From NCBI RefSeq assembly GCF_900112355.1, contig NZ_FOLM01000017.1, forward strand, positions 44,340 through 108,339: a stretch of DNA of 64,000 nt, written 5' to 3'. Below are positions 53,611 to 62,877 of the stretch, in pieces. Below the pieces are notes generated by a model. The model did not search any database. It was not told the origin of the DNA and saw only the letters and a program-made list of their open reading frames with translations. Position 1 is the first letter of the stretch, and each line of letters begins with the position of its first letter. Source of the DNA: Streptomyces aidingensis (GTDB lineage: Bacteria > Actinomycetota > Actinomycetes > Streptomycetales > Streptomycetaceae). Both the position numbers and the translations under genes were made by a program.

Positions 53611-53826
53611 ACGCCCAGGTACCTCTCCCGGCGGGCGGGGCGCACTCCGCCGCCCCGGCCGGCCGGTGCGTTTGCCCCGAACAGCCGATCTCCGCCAGTG
53701 TCGCCCGGGGGCGCGCCGGCCGCCTCCCGGCAGCCGCGAGGGTCGCCGTCACCTGCGGTGACGGCGGCCCTCCTGGTACGGCGCCGGGGCGGTCAGGCCG
53801 GCTGCCCGGCCGGTGTTCCCTCCCCG

Positions 53827-55809
53827 TCAGTCCCCGTTGCCCGGGGTGGGGGTGTTCTTCTGGATCTGGAGCAGGAACTCGGGGTTGGACTTGGTCTGCT
53901 TCATCTTGTCCAGCAGCAGCTCCACGGCCTGCTGCTTCTCCAGGGCGTGCAGCACCCGGCGGAGCTTCCAGACGATGGCCAGCTCCTCGCCGCCCATCAG
54001 GATCTCCTCCTTGCGGGTGCCGGAGGCGTCCACGTCCACGGCCGGGAAGATCCGCTTGTCGGCGAGCTTCCGGTCCAGCACCAGCTCCATGTTGCCGGTG
54101 CCCTTGAACTCCTCGAAGATCACCTCGTCCGCCCGGGAGCCGGTCTCCACCAGCGCGGTGGCCAGGATGGTCAGCGAGCCGCCGTCCTCGATGTTCCGCG
54201 CGGCGCCGAAGAACTTCTTCGGCGGGTAGAGCGCGGTGGAGTCCACACCGCCGGACATGATCCGCCCGGAGGCCGGGGCCGCCAGGTTGTAGGCACGGCC
54301 CAGCCGGGTGATGGAGTCCAGCAGCACCACCACGTCATGGCCCAGCTCCACCAGCCGCTTGGCCCGCTCGATGGCCAGCTCGGCGACGACCGTGTGGTCC
54401 TCGGCCGGGCGGTCGAAGGTGGAGGAGATGACCTCGCCCTTCACCGAACGCTGCATGTCGGTGACTTCCTCGGGCCGCTCGTCCACCAGCACCACCATCA
54501 GGTGGCACTCGGGGTTGTTGCGGGTGATCGAGTTGGCGATGGCCTGCATGATCATGGTCTTGCCGGCCTTGGGCGGCGAGACGATCAGACCGCGCTGGCC
54601 CTTGCCGATCGGCGCCACCAGATCGATGATCCGCGGGGTGAGCGCCCCCGGGTCGGTCTCCAGGCGCAGCCGCTCCTGCGGGTACAGCGGGGTCAGCTTG
54701 TTGAACTCGGGGCGCTGGCGGGAGACTTCGGACGACATGCCGTTGACCGAGTCCAGCCGGACCAGGGCGTTGAACTTCTCCCGGCGCTCACCCTCGCGGG
54801 GCTGGCGCACCGCACCGGTGACATGGTCGCCCTTGCGCAGGCCGTTCTTGCGGACCTGGGCGAGGGAGACATAGACGTCGTTCGGGCCCGGCAGATAGCC
54901 GGAGGTGCGCACAAAGGCGTAATTGTCCAGGATGTCCAGGATGCCGGCCACCGGGATGAGCACGTCGTCCTCGGTGATCTGCGGCTCGCCCGACTCCTCG
55001 CGCCCCCGGCGGCGGCGGTCGCGGTAGCGGCCGCGGCGGCCCCGGCGCCCGCCCTCGAAGTCGTCGTCCCGGCCGTCGCGGCCGTCGCGGCCGTCCCGGC
55101 CCCGGCCGCTCTGCTGGCCCTGGCCACCGCCCTGCTGGCCCTGGCCACCGCCCTGCTGGCGGTCCTGCCGGTCCTGGCGGTCCTTGCCGCGCCGCTCCCG
55201 CTTGCCCTGGCGCTCCTGGCCGTCCTCCCGGCCGCCGCCCTCGCCGGCCCGCGCCTGGTCCCGGGAGCCCTCGGTCCTGGGCTCCGCCGCGGTCCGCGCG
55301 GACTCCCGCTGCGCGGCCTCGGTGACGCCCTCCGCCTGGACGGGGGCCGTCCCGCCGCCCTGCTGCTGGGCCGGCTGGGCCGGCTGGGCCGGCTGGGCCT
55401 GGGCCGCGGCGGCCTGCTCCCCGGTGCGCGCCCGGGAGGTGGCCCGGCGCTTGGGCTTCTCCGGCTTCTCGCCGGCCGGCGCGGCGGTCTGCTCGGCGGC
55501 GGCCGGGGCGGCGGACTCGGCGGGCCTGCCCTCGGCGCCCGCCCCGCCGTTGCCGCCGCCGACGGCGGCCTGCTTCTCCTTGATGACCTCGATCAGTTGG
55601 CCCTTGCGCATCCGCGCGGTGCCCCTGATGCCAAGGGCGGACGCAACCTGCTGGAGCTCCGCCAGCACCATGCCCTCCAGGCCGGTGCCGGAACGCCGAC
55701 GCCGCGGGGCGCGGCTGGGGGCAGCGTCCGTGCTGGACGCGGTGGCATCACCGGAGGTCTGGTCTGCGGTGTCGGCACTCACGCCCATCAGATCGGTGGT
55801 GTCGCTCAC
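53827..55809 (-). CDS. rho: Transcription termination factor Rho with a long basic insertion
   Basis: A 660-residue Rho. It has an N-terminal helical part (GLEGMVLAELQQVASALGIRG), then about 190 residues (82-275) of low complexity, first Ala/Pro/Gln then RG/RD repeats, the OSB RNA-binding domain (from about 280) and the ATPase with P-loop SPPKAGKT (411-418), Q loop and the R loop. The insertion is typical of high-GC actinobacteria and adds RNA affinity. Start: GTG at 55809 with GGAAGGA ahead. It is followed by the LCP gene. A 515-bp non-coding region lies upstream. Confidence 0.97.
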   Translation of the reverse strand: MSDTTDLMGVSADTADQTSGDATASSTDAAPSRAPRRRRSGTGLEGMVLAELQQVASALGIRGTARMRKGQLIEVIKEKQAAVGGGNGGAGAEGRPAESAAPAAAEQTAAPAGEKPEKPKRRATSRARTGEQAAAAQAQPAQPAQPAQQQGGGTAPVQAEGVTEAAQRESARTAAEPRTEGSRDQARAGEGGGREDGQERQGKRERRGKDRQDRQDRQQGGGQGQQGGGQGQQSGRGRDGRDGRDGRDDDFEGGRRGRRGRYRDRRRRGREESGEPQITEDDVLIPVAGILDILDNYAFVRTSGYLPGPNDVYVSLAQVRKNGLRKGDHVTGAVRQPREGERREKFNALVRLDSVNGMSSEVSRQRPEFNKLTPLYPQERLRLETDPGALTPRIIDLVAPIGKGQRGLIVSPPKAGKTMIMQAIANSITRNNPECHLMVVLVDERPEEVTDMQRSVKGEVISSTFDRPAEDHTVVAELAIERAKRLVELGHDVVVLLDSITRLGRAYNLAAPASGRIMSGGVDSTALYPPKKFFGAARNIEDGGSLTILATALVETGSRADEVIFEEFKGTGNMELVLDRKLADKRIFPAVDVDASGTRKEEILMGGEELAIVWKLRRVLHALEKQQAVELLLDKMKQTKSNPEFLLQIQKNTPTPGNGD

Positions 55810-56194
55810 GAAGGGTCCTTCCCTGGAGCGGACGTCGGCCTGTCTGGCTCGGCGACCGGTCGTGCTGTCCGGCTGCGGTCCCGTCGGTGAGGTCCGTCGG
55901 ACCGGGCCGGGCGGTGGATTCCGCCGTTCCCTGTGTGTGGCGGAAGGAATGGGTTTGACGGTTGGTGCGGGGCGATCGTCACGGATCGTTTTGCACCGGC
56001 TCCGGAGCATGCTCGGCACTGCCTGGCAGGCTGCTGAGGCAGAGGAGGCTCCCGAAGAGAGGCGGTCCCAGCGAAGTGGGGCCAGGAATAGCGTGCCGTC
56101 CCTGGATGCGTCCGGTGGCTGTCGTCCCCCGCCGGAGCGTCCCGAGCGGGAGAACCCGCATGGTCGGTACGCGTAGACCTTGAGATTAACACTA
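55810..56194 (-). promoter_or_regulatory. Long leader of rho
   Basis: The 515 bp between rho and thrB hold no accepted gene. TAGTGT on the minus strand (56189-56194) is a plausible -10 box, which would give a leader of about 370 bases; no good -35 box is seen. The leader contains a 60-codon ATG frame (56161 to 55979) without a ribosome site and a stretch of lower GC content. Rho is autoregulated through its leader in E. coli; the same is possible here. Confidence 0.35.
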
Positions 56195-56253
56195 CCGGAT
56201 GCCGATGCATTCCCCCTTCCTGCCTACCCTTTTCCCCGCCGCTTCATGTGCGC

Positions 56254-56273
56254 GCCCGGGCGCCGGCCCGGGC
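56254..56273 (-). terminator. Hairpin after thrB
   Basis: Two copies of the self-complementary GCCCGGGC around a GCCG loop form an 8-bp stem 52 bases after the thrB stop; a smaller CGGGAG/CTCCCG hairpin lies at 56303-56320. Confidence 0.5.
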
Positions 56274-56324
56274 ATGCCCGGCGCCCCGCCCCGCCGGGCC
56301 GCCGGGAGCAGGTTCTCCCGCGCG

Positions 56325-57269
56325 TCACCGGGCGGTTTCACCCGCTCCGGCCAGCGGCAGGACGCTTGCCCCGGTCAGGTCCAGGGAGAGCCGGTTGGCC
56401 GTCCAGCCCTCCCCGGCGAGCCGGGAGATCTTCTCCGCGTCGCCCTCCTGGACGAGGGCCAGCACGGTGGGTCCGGCGCCCGAGATGACGGCGGGCACGG
56501 CGTCGGCGCGCAGCCTGCGCACCAGTTCCATGCTCTCCGCCATGGCCGGTTCGCGGTAGTCCTGGTGCAGCCGGTCCTCGGTGGCCGGGAGCAGAAGTTC
56601 CGGGCGCCGGGTCAGCGCCTCCACCAGCAGGGCGGCGCGCCCGGCGGTCAGCGCGGCGTCCACATGCGGAACGGTGCGCGGCAGCAGGCCCCGGGCGGTC
56701 TCGGTGAGCAGCGGCCGGGCCGGCACGAACACCACGGGCACCACGGTGGCGGCCGGGTCCATCCGGATGGCGCGCACCGAGCCGCCGGCGCCGGCCTCGC
56801 CCCAGGCCAGGGTGAAGCCGCCGAGCAGGCAGGCGGCCACATTGTCCGGGTGGCCCTCCAGTTCGGTGGCCAGTTCCAGCAGCGTCTGGTCGGTGAGCCG
56901 GTGTTCGGCGCCGGTGGTGACCGCGCGGGCGGCCAGCAGCCCGGCGCAGATGGCGGCGGAGGAGGAGCCCAGGCCGCGGCCGTGCGGAATGCGGTTGGCG
57001 CACACCACCTCCAGGCCGCGGGGCTGGCCGCCCAGCACGTCGAAGGCGGAACGCATGGCCCGCACCATCAGATGGCTCTCGTCCCGCGGCAGGGTCCCGG
57101 CGCCCTCGCCCGCGATGTCGATCTCCAGCCCGGTGTCCGCCACCCGCACCACGACGTCGTCGTACAGCCCGAGGGCCAGGCCCAGGGCGTCGAAGCCGGG
57201 GCCGAGATTGGCGCTGGTCGCGGGTACGCGGACCCGGACGGCAGCGGCGCGGAAGGCGGGATGAGCCAT
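56325..57269 (-). CDS. thrB: Homoserine kinase
   Basis: A 314-residue GHMP kinase with the ATP loop PHGRGLGSSSAAI and the start VRVPATSANLGPGFDALG. It phosphorylates homoserine, feeding ThrC. ATG at 57269. It follows thrC by 312 bp, so it may have its own promoter as well as read-through. Confidence 0.96.
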   Translation of the reverse strand: MAHPAFRAAAVRVRVPATSANLGPGFDALGLALGLYDDVVVRVADTGLEIDIAGEGAGTLPRDESHLMVRAMRSAFDVLGGQPRGLEVVCANRIPHGRGLGSSSAAICAGLLAARAVTTGAEHRLTDQTLLELATELEGHPDNVAACLLGGFTLAWGEAGAGGSVRAIRMDPAATVVPVVFVPARPLLTETARGLLPRTVPHVDAALTAGRAALLVEALTRRPELLLPATEDRLHQDYREPAMAESMELVRRLRADAVPAVISGAGPTVLALVQEGDAEKISRLAGEGWTANRLSLDLTGASVLPLAGAGETAR

Positions 57270-57581
57270 CGCTCGGTGACGCTCCTCGGTGTCATGCGTG
57301 TGCTGGGCCGGGCGCCTGCGCGCACGGCCAATGCGGTGCGGGACGCGCACGGGTGCGCGTACCCCTGCCGGTCCCCCCGACGGGTCGCGGTGGTGGACGG
57401 CCGGCCGGCCGGCCGCTACGGGCGGATCCCCGAGGGGCGATCCACGGCCGGCAGATTCACACCGGAACACATACCAGCCTATCGAAGGAAGGTTCCGCCG
57501 CGATACAGGGTGCCCGCAGCGCGGACACCCGTGTCGCGAACGTGCGTCTGTGCGACCGACGGCCCTTGCCTGCGGTGCGGC
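57270..57581. other. Intergenic region between thrC and thrB
   Basis: 312 bp without a gene. It holds a palindrome ACGCGCAC-GG-GTGCGCGT (57343-57360) and, on the minus strand, a TAGGCT hexamer near 57478-57483 that could be a -10 box for thrB. No -35 box is obvious. Confidence 0.35.
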
Positions 57582-58673
57582 TCAGGCCAGGCCGAGCCGG
57601 TGCGCGGCGGCGTCGGCGTCGACCGGGACCGTCACCGGGCGGGGCGCGCCGGCCACCGCCCAGTCCGGGTCCTTCAGGCCGTTGCCGGTGACCGTGCAGA
57701 CGATCCGCTGACCGGGCTCGACCAGGCCCTGGTCGGCGGCCTTGATCAGGCCCGCCACCGAGGCGGCCGAGGCCGGCTCCACGAAGACGCCCTCCTGCGA
57801 GGCCAGCAGCTTGTAGGCGGCCAGGATCTGGCGGTCCGTCACCTCGTCGATCAGCCCGCCGGATTCGTCGCGGGCGGCGAGCGCCTGCTCCCAGGAGGCG
57901 GGATTGCCGATCCGGATGGCGGTGGCCAGGGTGGACGGGTCCTTGACCGGCTCGCCGCGCACGATGGGCGCGGCGCCGGAGGCCTGGTACCCGAACATCC
58001 GCGGGGTGCGGCTCGCCGGGGCGCCCAGCGGATGGGCGGCGTCCGCGTACTCCCGGTAGCCCTTCCAGTAGGCCGTGATGTTGCCGGCGTTCCCCACCGG
58101 GAGCACATGGATGTCGGGCGCGTCGCCCAGCATGTCGACGACCTCGAAGGCCGCCGTCTTCTGCCCCTCGATGCGGTCCGGGTTCACCGAATTCACCAGC
58201 GCCACCGGGTACTTGTCCGCCAGCTGGCGGGCCAGCGTGAGGCAGTCGTCGAAATTGCCGTCGACCTGGAGGATCTGCGCCCCGTGCACCAGCGCCTGGC
58301 CCATCTTGCCCAGCGCGATCTTCCCCTGCGGCACCAGCACCGCGCACACCATGCCCGCCCGCACCGCATAGGCGGCGGCGGAGGCCGAGGTGTTGCCGGT
58401 GGAGGCACAGATGACCGCCTTGGCGCCGGTCTGCTTCGCCCGGGAGATGGCCATCGTCATGCCGCGGTCCTTGAAGGAACCGGTCGGATTGGCGCCCTCG
58501 ACCTTGAGGTGCACCTCGCAGCGCGTCAGCTCCGACACCACCTGCGCGGGCACGAGCGGGGTGCCGCCCTCGCGGAGGGTGACCACGGGCGTGTGGTCGT
58601 CGACCGGGAGCCGGCTGCGGTACTCCTCGATCAGCCCGCGCCACTGGCGGCTGGTGGCCTGCTGTGCGTCCAT
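57582..58673 (-). CDS. thrC: Threonine synthase
   Basis: A 363-residue PLP enzyme of the short type; PLP lysine is Lys68 in PTGSFKDRGM, with STGNTSASAAAYA and the PLP phosphate loop PVGNAGNITAYWKG. It converts O-phosphohomoserine to threonine. The ATG at 58673 is chosen; a GTG three codons upstream sits very near AAGGAAG and is an alternative. It is 46 bp after hom. Confidence 0.96.
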   Translation of the reverse strand: MDAQQATSRQWRGLIEEYRSRLPVDDHTPVVTLREGGTPLVPAQVVSELTRCEVHLKVEGANPTGSFKDRGMTMAISRAKQTGAKAVICASTGNTSASAAAYAVRAGMVCAVLVPQGKIALGKMGQALVHGAQILQVDGNFDDCLTLARQLADKYPVALVNSVNPDRIEGQKTAAFEVVDMLGDAPDIHVLPVGNAGNITAYWKGYREYADAAHPLGAPASRTPRMFGYQASGAAPIVRGEPVKDPSTLATAIRIGNPASWEQALAARDESGGLIDEVTDRQILAAYKLLASQEGVFVEPASAASVAGLIKAADQGLVEPGQRIVCTVTGNGLKDPDWAVAGAPRPVTVPVDADAAAHRLGLA

Positions 58674-58719
58674 GACGTCCACTGCTTCCTTCTGTTCCCT
58701 TGTCGGGGGTGAATCGGGG

Positions 58720-60012
58720 CTACTCCCCTTCGACCCGCATGGTGCTCGCCACATCACGCACCGTGTCCAGCCGGCGCAGCGCCTCCACCGTCGCGCCGAG
58801 CGCGGCGTCGGTCGCCTCATGCGTGACGATGACCAGCGAGGCCTCCCCGTCCTTGCCCTGCTGGCGGACGGTGTCGATGGATACGCCGTGCTCGGCGAAG
58901 CTCAGCGCCACCTGCGCCAGCACACCGGGCTTGTCCGCGACATCGAGACTGATGTGATACCGGGTGGTCACCCGCCCCATCGGGCTCACCGGCAGCTGCG
59001 CATACGCCGACTCCCCGGGGCCGCGGGCACCGCCGAGCTTGTTCCGGCAGGCGGCCACCACATCGCCCAGCACCGCCGAGGCGGTGGGCGCCCCGCCGGC
59101 CCCGGGCCCGTAGAACATCAGCCGGCCCGCGGACTCGGCCTCCACGAACACGGCGTTGTACGCCTCGCGCACCGAGGCCAGCGGATGGCTGAGCGGGATC
59201 ATGGCCGGATGGACCCGGGCGGTCACCGACCGGCCGTCCGCCGCCCGCTCGCAGATCGCCAGCAGCTTGACCGTGCAGCCCATGCGGCGGGCGGAGGCGA
59301 TGTCCCCCGCGGTCACCTCGGTGATGCCCTCGCGGTGCACATCCTCCAGCCGCACCCGGGAGTGGAAGGCGATACCGGCCAGGATCGCCGCCTTGGAGGC
59401 GGCGTCGAAGCCCTCCACATCGGCGGTGGGATCGGCCTCGGCATAGCCCAGCGCGGTGGCCTCGGCCAGGGCCTCGCCATAGCTGGCGCCGGTGGACTCC
59501 ATCCGGTCCAGGATGAAGTTGGTGGTGCCGTTCACAATGCCGAGGACGCGGTTCACCTTGTCCCCGGCGAGGGACTCGCGCAGCGGGCGCACCAGCGGGA
59601 TGGCCGCCGCGACCGCCGCCTCGAAATACAGATCCGCCTGGTGCTTCTCGGCGAAGGCGTGCAGCGTGGGGCCGTCCTCGGCGAGCAGCGCCTTGTTGGC
59701 CGTGACCACGCTGGCACCGGCCTCGAAGGCCGCGGCGAGCAGCGACCGGGCGGGCTCGATGCCGCCGATCACCTCCACCACCACATCCACGTCCTCGCGG
59801 GTGACCAGGCCCAGCGCGTCCGTGGTGACCAGCTCCCCGGGCACGCCCTCGCGCGAGCGGCCGGCCCGGCGCACCGCGATTCCGGCGAGCTCCACCGGGG
59901 CGCCCACCCGGGCGGCGAGATCGTCCGCATGCGTCGTCATCAGGCGGGCCACCTGTGAGCCGACCACTCCACAGCCCAGCAGCGCCACCTTCAGCGGACG
60001 CGTACGCACCAT
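58720..60012 (-). CDS. hom: Homoserine dehydrogenase
   Basis: A 430-residue enzyme: Rossmann motif LLGCGVVGSQVA, the catalytic region GIVNGTTNFILDRM and GYAEADPTADVEGFDAA, and a C-terminal ACT domain (YHISLDVADKPGVLAQVALSF) for feedback by threonine. AAAGGCGAGAG precedes the ATG. First of the hom-thrC-thrB order usual in actinobacteria, 134 bp after lysA. Confidence 0.97.
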   Translation of the reverse strand: MVRTRPLKVALLGCGVVGSQVARLMTTHADDLAARVGAPVELAGIAVRRAGRSREGVPGELVTTDALGLVTREDVDVVVEVIGGIEPARSLLAAAFEAGASVVTANKALLAEDGPTLHAFAEKHQADLYFEAAVAAAIPLVRPLRESLAGDKVNRVLGIVNGTTNFILDRMESTGASYGEALAEATALGYAEADPTADVEGFDAASKAAILAGIAFHSRVRLEDVHREGITEVTAGDIASARRMGCTVKLLAICERAADGRSVTARVHPAMIPLSHPLASVREAYNAVFVEAESAGRLMFYGPGAGGAPTASAVLGDVVAACRNKLGGARGPGESAYAQLPVSPMGRVTTRYHISLDVADKPGVLAQVALSFAEHGVSIDTVRQQGKDGEASLVIVTHEATDAALGATVEALRRLDTVRDVASTMRVEGE

Positions 60013-60146
60013 TCGCTCTCGCCTTTCAGCTCACTCACGTGAATATCAGTCTCACGCACCGGACTGACACCGCCGCCCCCCGGTTCAGTATGCGAGATCT
60101 GCCGCTCCCGGCAGCCCCCGCGGCCGGGCCGGCTCCCGGCCGGCGC

Positions 60147-61538
60147 TCAGCCGGCATCGAGCCGGAGCAGGTCCTCCTCCGTCTCCCGCCGCACGATCAC
60201 CCGGGCCTGGCCGTCCGCCACCGCGATCACCGGGGGCCGCGGGACATGGTTGTAGTTGCTGGCCATCGAGCGGCAGTAGGCCCCGGTCGCCGGCACCGCC
60301 AGCAGGTCCCCGGCCTCCACGTCCCCGGGCAGATAGGCGTCCCGCACCACGATGTCGCCGCTCTCGCAGTGCTTGCCCACCACGCGGGCCGGCATCGGCG
60401 CGGCCCCCGAGGCCCGGCCGACCAGCCCGACCGTGTAGTCCGCGTCGTACAGCGCGGTCCGGATGTTGTCCGACATCCCCCCGTCGACACTCACATAGGT
60501 CCGCAGCCCCGCCAGCGGCTTGACCGTGCCCACCTCGTAGAGGGTGAACGCCGACGGCCCGGCGATGGCCCGCCCGGGCTCCACCGCCAGCCGCGGCACC
60601 CGCAGCCCGGCGAACTCGCACTCCCGGGCCACGATCTCGCCCAGCGCCTTGGCGATCTCCCGCGGCCCGCGGGGATCGTCGTCGGAGGTGTAGGCGATGC
60701 CCAGGCCGCCCCCCAGATCGATCTCCGGCAGCTCCACGCCGTGCTCGTCCCGCACCTCGGTCAGCAGCCCGACCACCCGGTGCGCCGACACCTCGAACCC
60801 GGCCATGTCGAAGATCTGCGACCCGATGTGGCTGTGCAGGCCCACCAGCTCCAGCGCGTCGCGGTGCGCCAGCACCCGGCGCACCCCCTCGGCCGCGTCG
60901 CCCCCGGCCAGCGCCAGCCCGAACTTCTGGTCCTCATGTGCGGTGGCGATGAACTCGTGCGTATGCGCCTCCACCCCCACCGTCACCCTGACCAGCACCT
61001 TCTGCCGCACCCCGGCCAGCCGCGCGGCCACCGCCACCCGCTCGATCTCCTCGAACGAATCCACCACGATCCGCCCGACCCCGGCGCCGACGGCGCGCTC
61101 GATCTCCGCCACCGACTTGTTGTTGCCGTGCATGGCGATCCGCTCCCCGGGCATCCCGGCGGCCAGCGCCACCGCCAGCTCGCCGCCCGAGCACACATCC
61201 AGGTTCAGCCCTTCCTCCCTGAGCCACCCGACCACGGCCCGGCACAGGAACGCCTTGCCCGCGTAGAACACGTCCGCCCCGGCGAACGCCTCCCGCCAGG
61301 CCCGGCACCGCTCCCGGAAGTCCTGCTCGTCCAGCACATACGCCGGCGTCCCGAACTCCTCCGCCAGCTCCCGGACCCCGATCCCGCCGATGGAGACCAC
61401 CCCGTCGTCCCCGCGGCGGGCGGTCAGCGGCCACACCTTGTCGTCCAGGGCGTTGAGATCGGCGGGCGGCGGGCTGTAATGGCCCTCCGGAAGCACATCG
61501 GCGTGACGCGGCCCGGCCGGGTGCGCAGAACGGCTCAT
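60147..61538 (-). CDS. lysA: Diaminopimelate decarboxylase
   Basis: A 463-residue fold-III PLP enzyme, last step of lysine synthesis. Lys95 (VFYAGKAFLC) holds PLP; HGNNKSVAEIERA, GLHSHIGSQIFD, DLGGGLGIAY and the dimer-contributed CESGD are intact. It lies 39 bp after nrtL and before hom, so lysine and threonine branches are encoded together. Confidence 0.97.
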   Translation of the reverse strand: MSRSAHPAGPRHADVLPEGHYSPPPADLNALDDKVWPLTARRGDDGVVSIGGIGVRELAEEFGTPAYVLDEQDFRERCRAWREAFAGADVFYAGKAFLCRAVVGWLREEGLNLDVCSGGELAVALAAGMPGERIAMHGNNKSVAEIERAVGAGVGRIVVDSFEEIERVAVAARLAGVRQKVLVRVTVGVEAHTHEFIATAHEDQKFGLALAGGDAAEGVRRVLAHRDALELVGLHSHIGSQIFDMAGFEVSAHRVVGLLTEVRDEHGVELPEIDLGGGLGIAYTSDDDPRGPREIAKALGEIVARECEFAGLRVPRLAVEPGRAIAGPSAFTLYEVGTVKPLAGLRTYVSVDGGMSDNIRTALYDADYTVGLVGRASGAAPMPARVVGKHCESGDIVVRDAYLPGDVEAGDLLAVPATGAYCRSMASNYNHVPRPPVIAVADGQARVIVRRETEEDLLRLDAG

Positions 61539-61577
61539 CTCTTCTCGTCCTCTTGGTTTGTGTGCGCCTGCCCGGCG

Positions 61578-62372
61578 CTACAGATGATCGGGAGCACTCA
61601 CGCCCAGCCGGTACAGGCCGTCCGCCAGCACCGTCCCGGCGGCCTGGGCAAGGGCCAGCCGGGCGCGGTGGACGGCCCGGGGTTTCTCGTCCCCGGCCGG
61701 CAGCGGCGGCCGTTCCTCCGCCGCCCGCAGCGCGGCGTCGGCCACCCGGGCCAGATACCGTGCGACCCCCGCGGCCCCGCCGCGGGCCGTCTCCCGCACC
61801 CGCGGCCACTCGCCGAGCAGCCCGGCCAGCGCGAGCTCCGCCCCGCCGTCCAGCTCCCCCGCCTCCGGCCGCCCCATCCCGAGCCTGGCCCCCTCCCTGA
61901 CCAGGGCGCGGCACCGGGCATGGGCGTACCGCACCTCGAACAGCGGGTTTCCCTCGCGCTGCACCAGCAGCCCGGCCGGGTCGCCCCCGGCCGCCGCCCG
62001 CCACGCGCGCACATCCCGCGCCGGGTCCTCGGCCAGCACCGGCGCGGGCGGGCGGGCCAGCGTCTCCGCCACGGCGGCCCGGACCGCCGCCCCGCCGGAG
62101 GTCCACACGTTCACAAACCCCGGCCCGGCCACCTCGGCCCGCACCACCCCGGGCACACCGGCCAGCCCGTCCCGCACCAGCCCGGCCACCTCCCGCGCCG
62201 GGCGGCCGGCCTCGGCGGCCAGCCGCAGCGCGATCCCGGTCGCCCACTGCGCGTCCCCGTGCGGGGGCCGCCGCACCCCGGCGTCCGCCGGCACCTCGGC
62301 CCGCAGCACACCGCCGCTCACCGCACCGCGCACGGCGCGCAGCACGGCCTCGGACAGCTCGGCGGGGGTCAC
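61578..62372 (-). CDS. nrtL: ArgS-related anticodon-binding protein NrtL
   Basis: A 264-residue protein related to arginyl-tRNA synthetase. It keeps an N-terminal additional domain-like part and the DALR anticodon-binding helices (NPLFEVRYAHARCRALVREG, ending LYRLGVSAPDHL) but lacks the class I catalytic domain with HIGH and KMSKS, so it cannot charge tRNA. This matches the actinobacterial family NrtL, whose role is not settled. GTG start at 62372. It stands next to a tRNA-Arg gene on the other strand, which is suggestive only. Confidence 0.85.
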   Translation of the reverse strand: MTPAELSEAVLRAVRGAVSGGVLRAEVPADAGVRRPPHGDAQWATGIALRLAAEAGRPAREVAGLVRDGLAGVPGVVRAEVAGPGFVNVWTSGGAAVRAAVAETLARPPAPVLAEDPARDVRAWRAAAGGDPAGLLVQREGNPLFEVRYAHARCRALVREGARLGMGRPEAGELDGGAELALAGLLGEWPRVRETARGGAAGVARYLARVADAALRAAEERPPLPAGDEKPRAVHRARLALAQAAGTVLADGLYRLGVSAPDHL

Positions 62373-62529
62373 GCCCCCAGCGTACGGAAACCCGCCCCCT
62401 GCCCACCTCCCGATTCCACCCCCTGGACCCCTCGGCCCCACCCGCCCCACCACCCCCACCAGAAGTGGTGCGCAAGCACCCTCCCCAAGCTGATAGTGTT
62501 CTTCCGTCGCCGCAACCAAGGCCGACACC

Positions 62530-62601
62530 GCCCCCGTAGCTCAGGGGATAGAGCAACGGCCTCCGGAGCCGTGTGCGCAGGTTCGAATCCTGCCGGGGGC
62601 A
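62530..62601 (+). tRNA. tRNA-Arg (anticodon CCG)
   Basis: A 72-base cloverleaf: acceptor GCCCCCG/CGGGGGC, D arm GCTC/GAGC, anticodon stem ACGGC/GCCGT with loop CTCCGGA (anticodon CCG at 62563-62565, reading CGG), T arm GCAGG-TTCGAAT-CCTGC and discriminator A. The CCA end is not encoded. Its 3' part is the likely attachment site of the element to the right. Confidence 0.97.
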
Positions 62602-62619
62602 CCCCGCATGAGGTGCCCA

Positions 62620-62658
62620 AAGACCCCGCGACCAGCGCGTATGCCGGTCCGGGGTCTT
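62620..62658 (+). terminator. Hairpin after tRNA-Arg
   Basis: AAGACCCCG (62620-62628) pairs with CGGGGTCTT (62650-62658); GACC/GGTC extends the stem across one bulged C. It ends in CTTGTC and probably terminates the tRNA transcript. Confidence 0.65.
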
Positions 62659-62706
62659 GTCGCATGCGCAGCCGAACGCTGCCAGAAGCAGCCCCATGCC
62701 AGTGAT

Positions 62707-62727
62707 CACGTAATGACCACGTAATGA
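62707..62727. repeat. Direct repeat near the element end
   Basis: CACGTAATGA occurs at 62707-62716 and 62718-62727, an 11-bp period, in AT-rich DNA about 105 bp from the tRNA. It could be an arm-type site for the integrase or excisionase. Confidence 0.45.
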
Positions 62728-62877
62728 TCTTGGAGTCTCTTCCTCCAGGTCAGCGCCGCTTTCCGCACCACAGGACAGCACCGCGACAAGGATGTACAAG
62801 CGAGGCCCCGGGGAGTACCTTCCTCGCTCTACCCAGGCACGACGTGCAGACCAGGGACCGAACGGGGTGGGGCGGGC

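Noticed and set aside
52468..55890. An 1140-codon plus-strand frame opposite the LCP gene and rho
   Set aside because: Antisense shadow of two clear genes with no recognisable domain or start signal.
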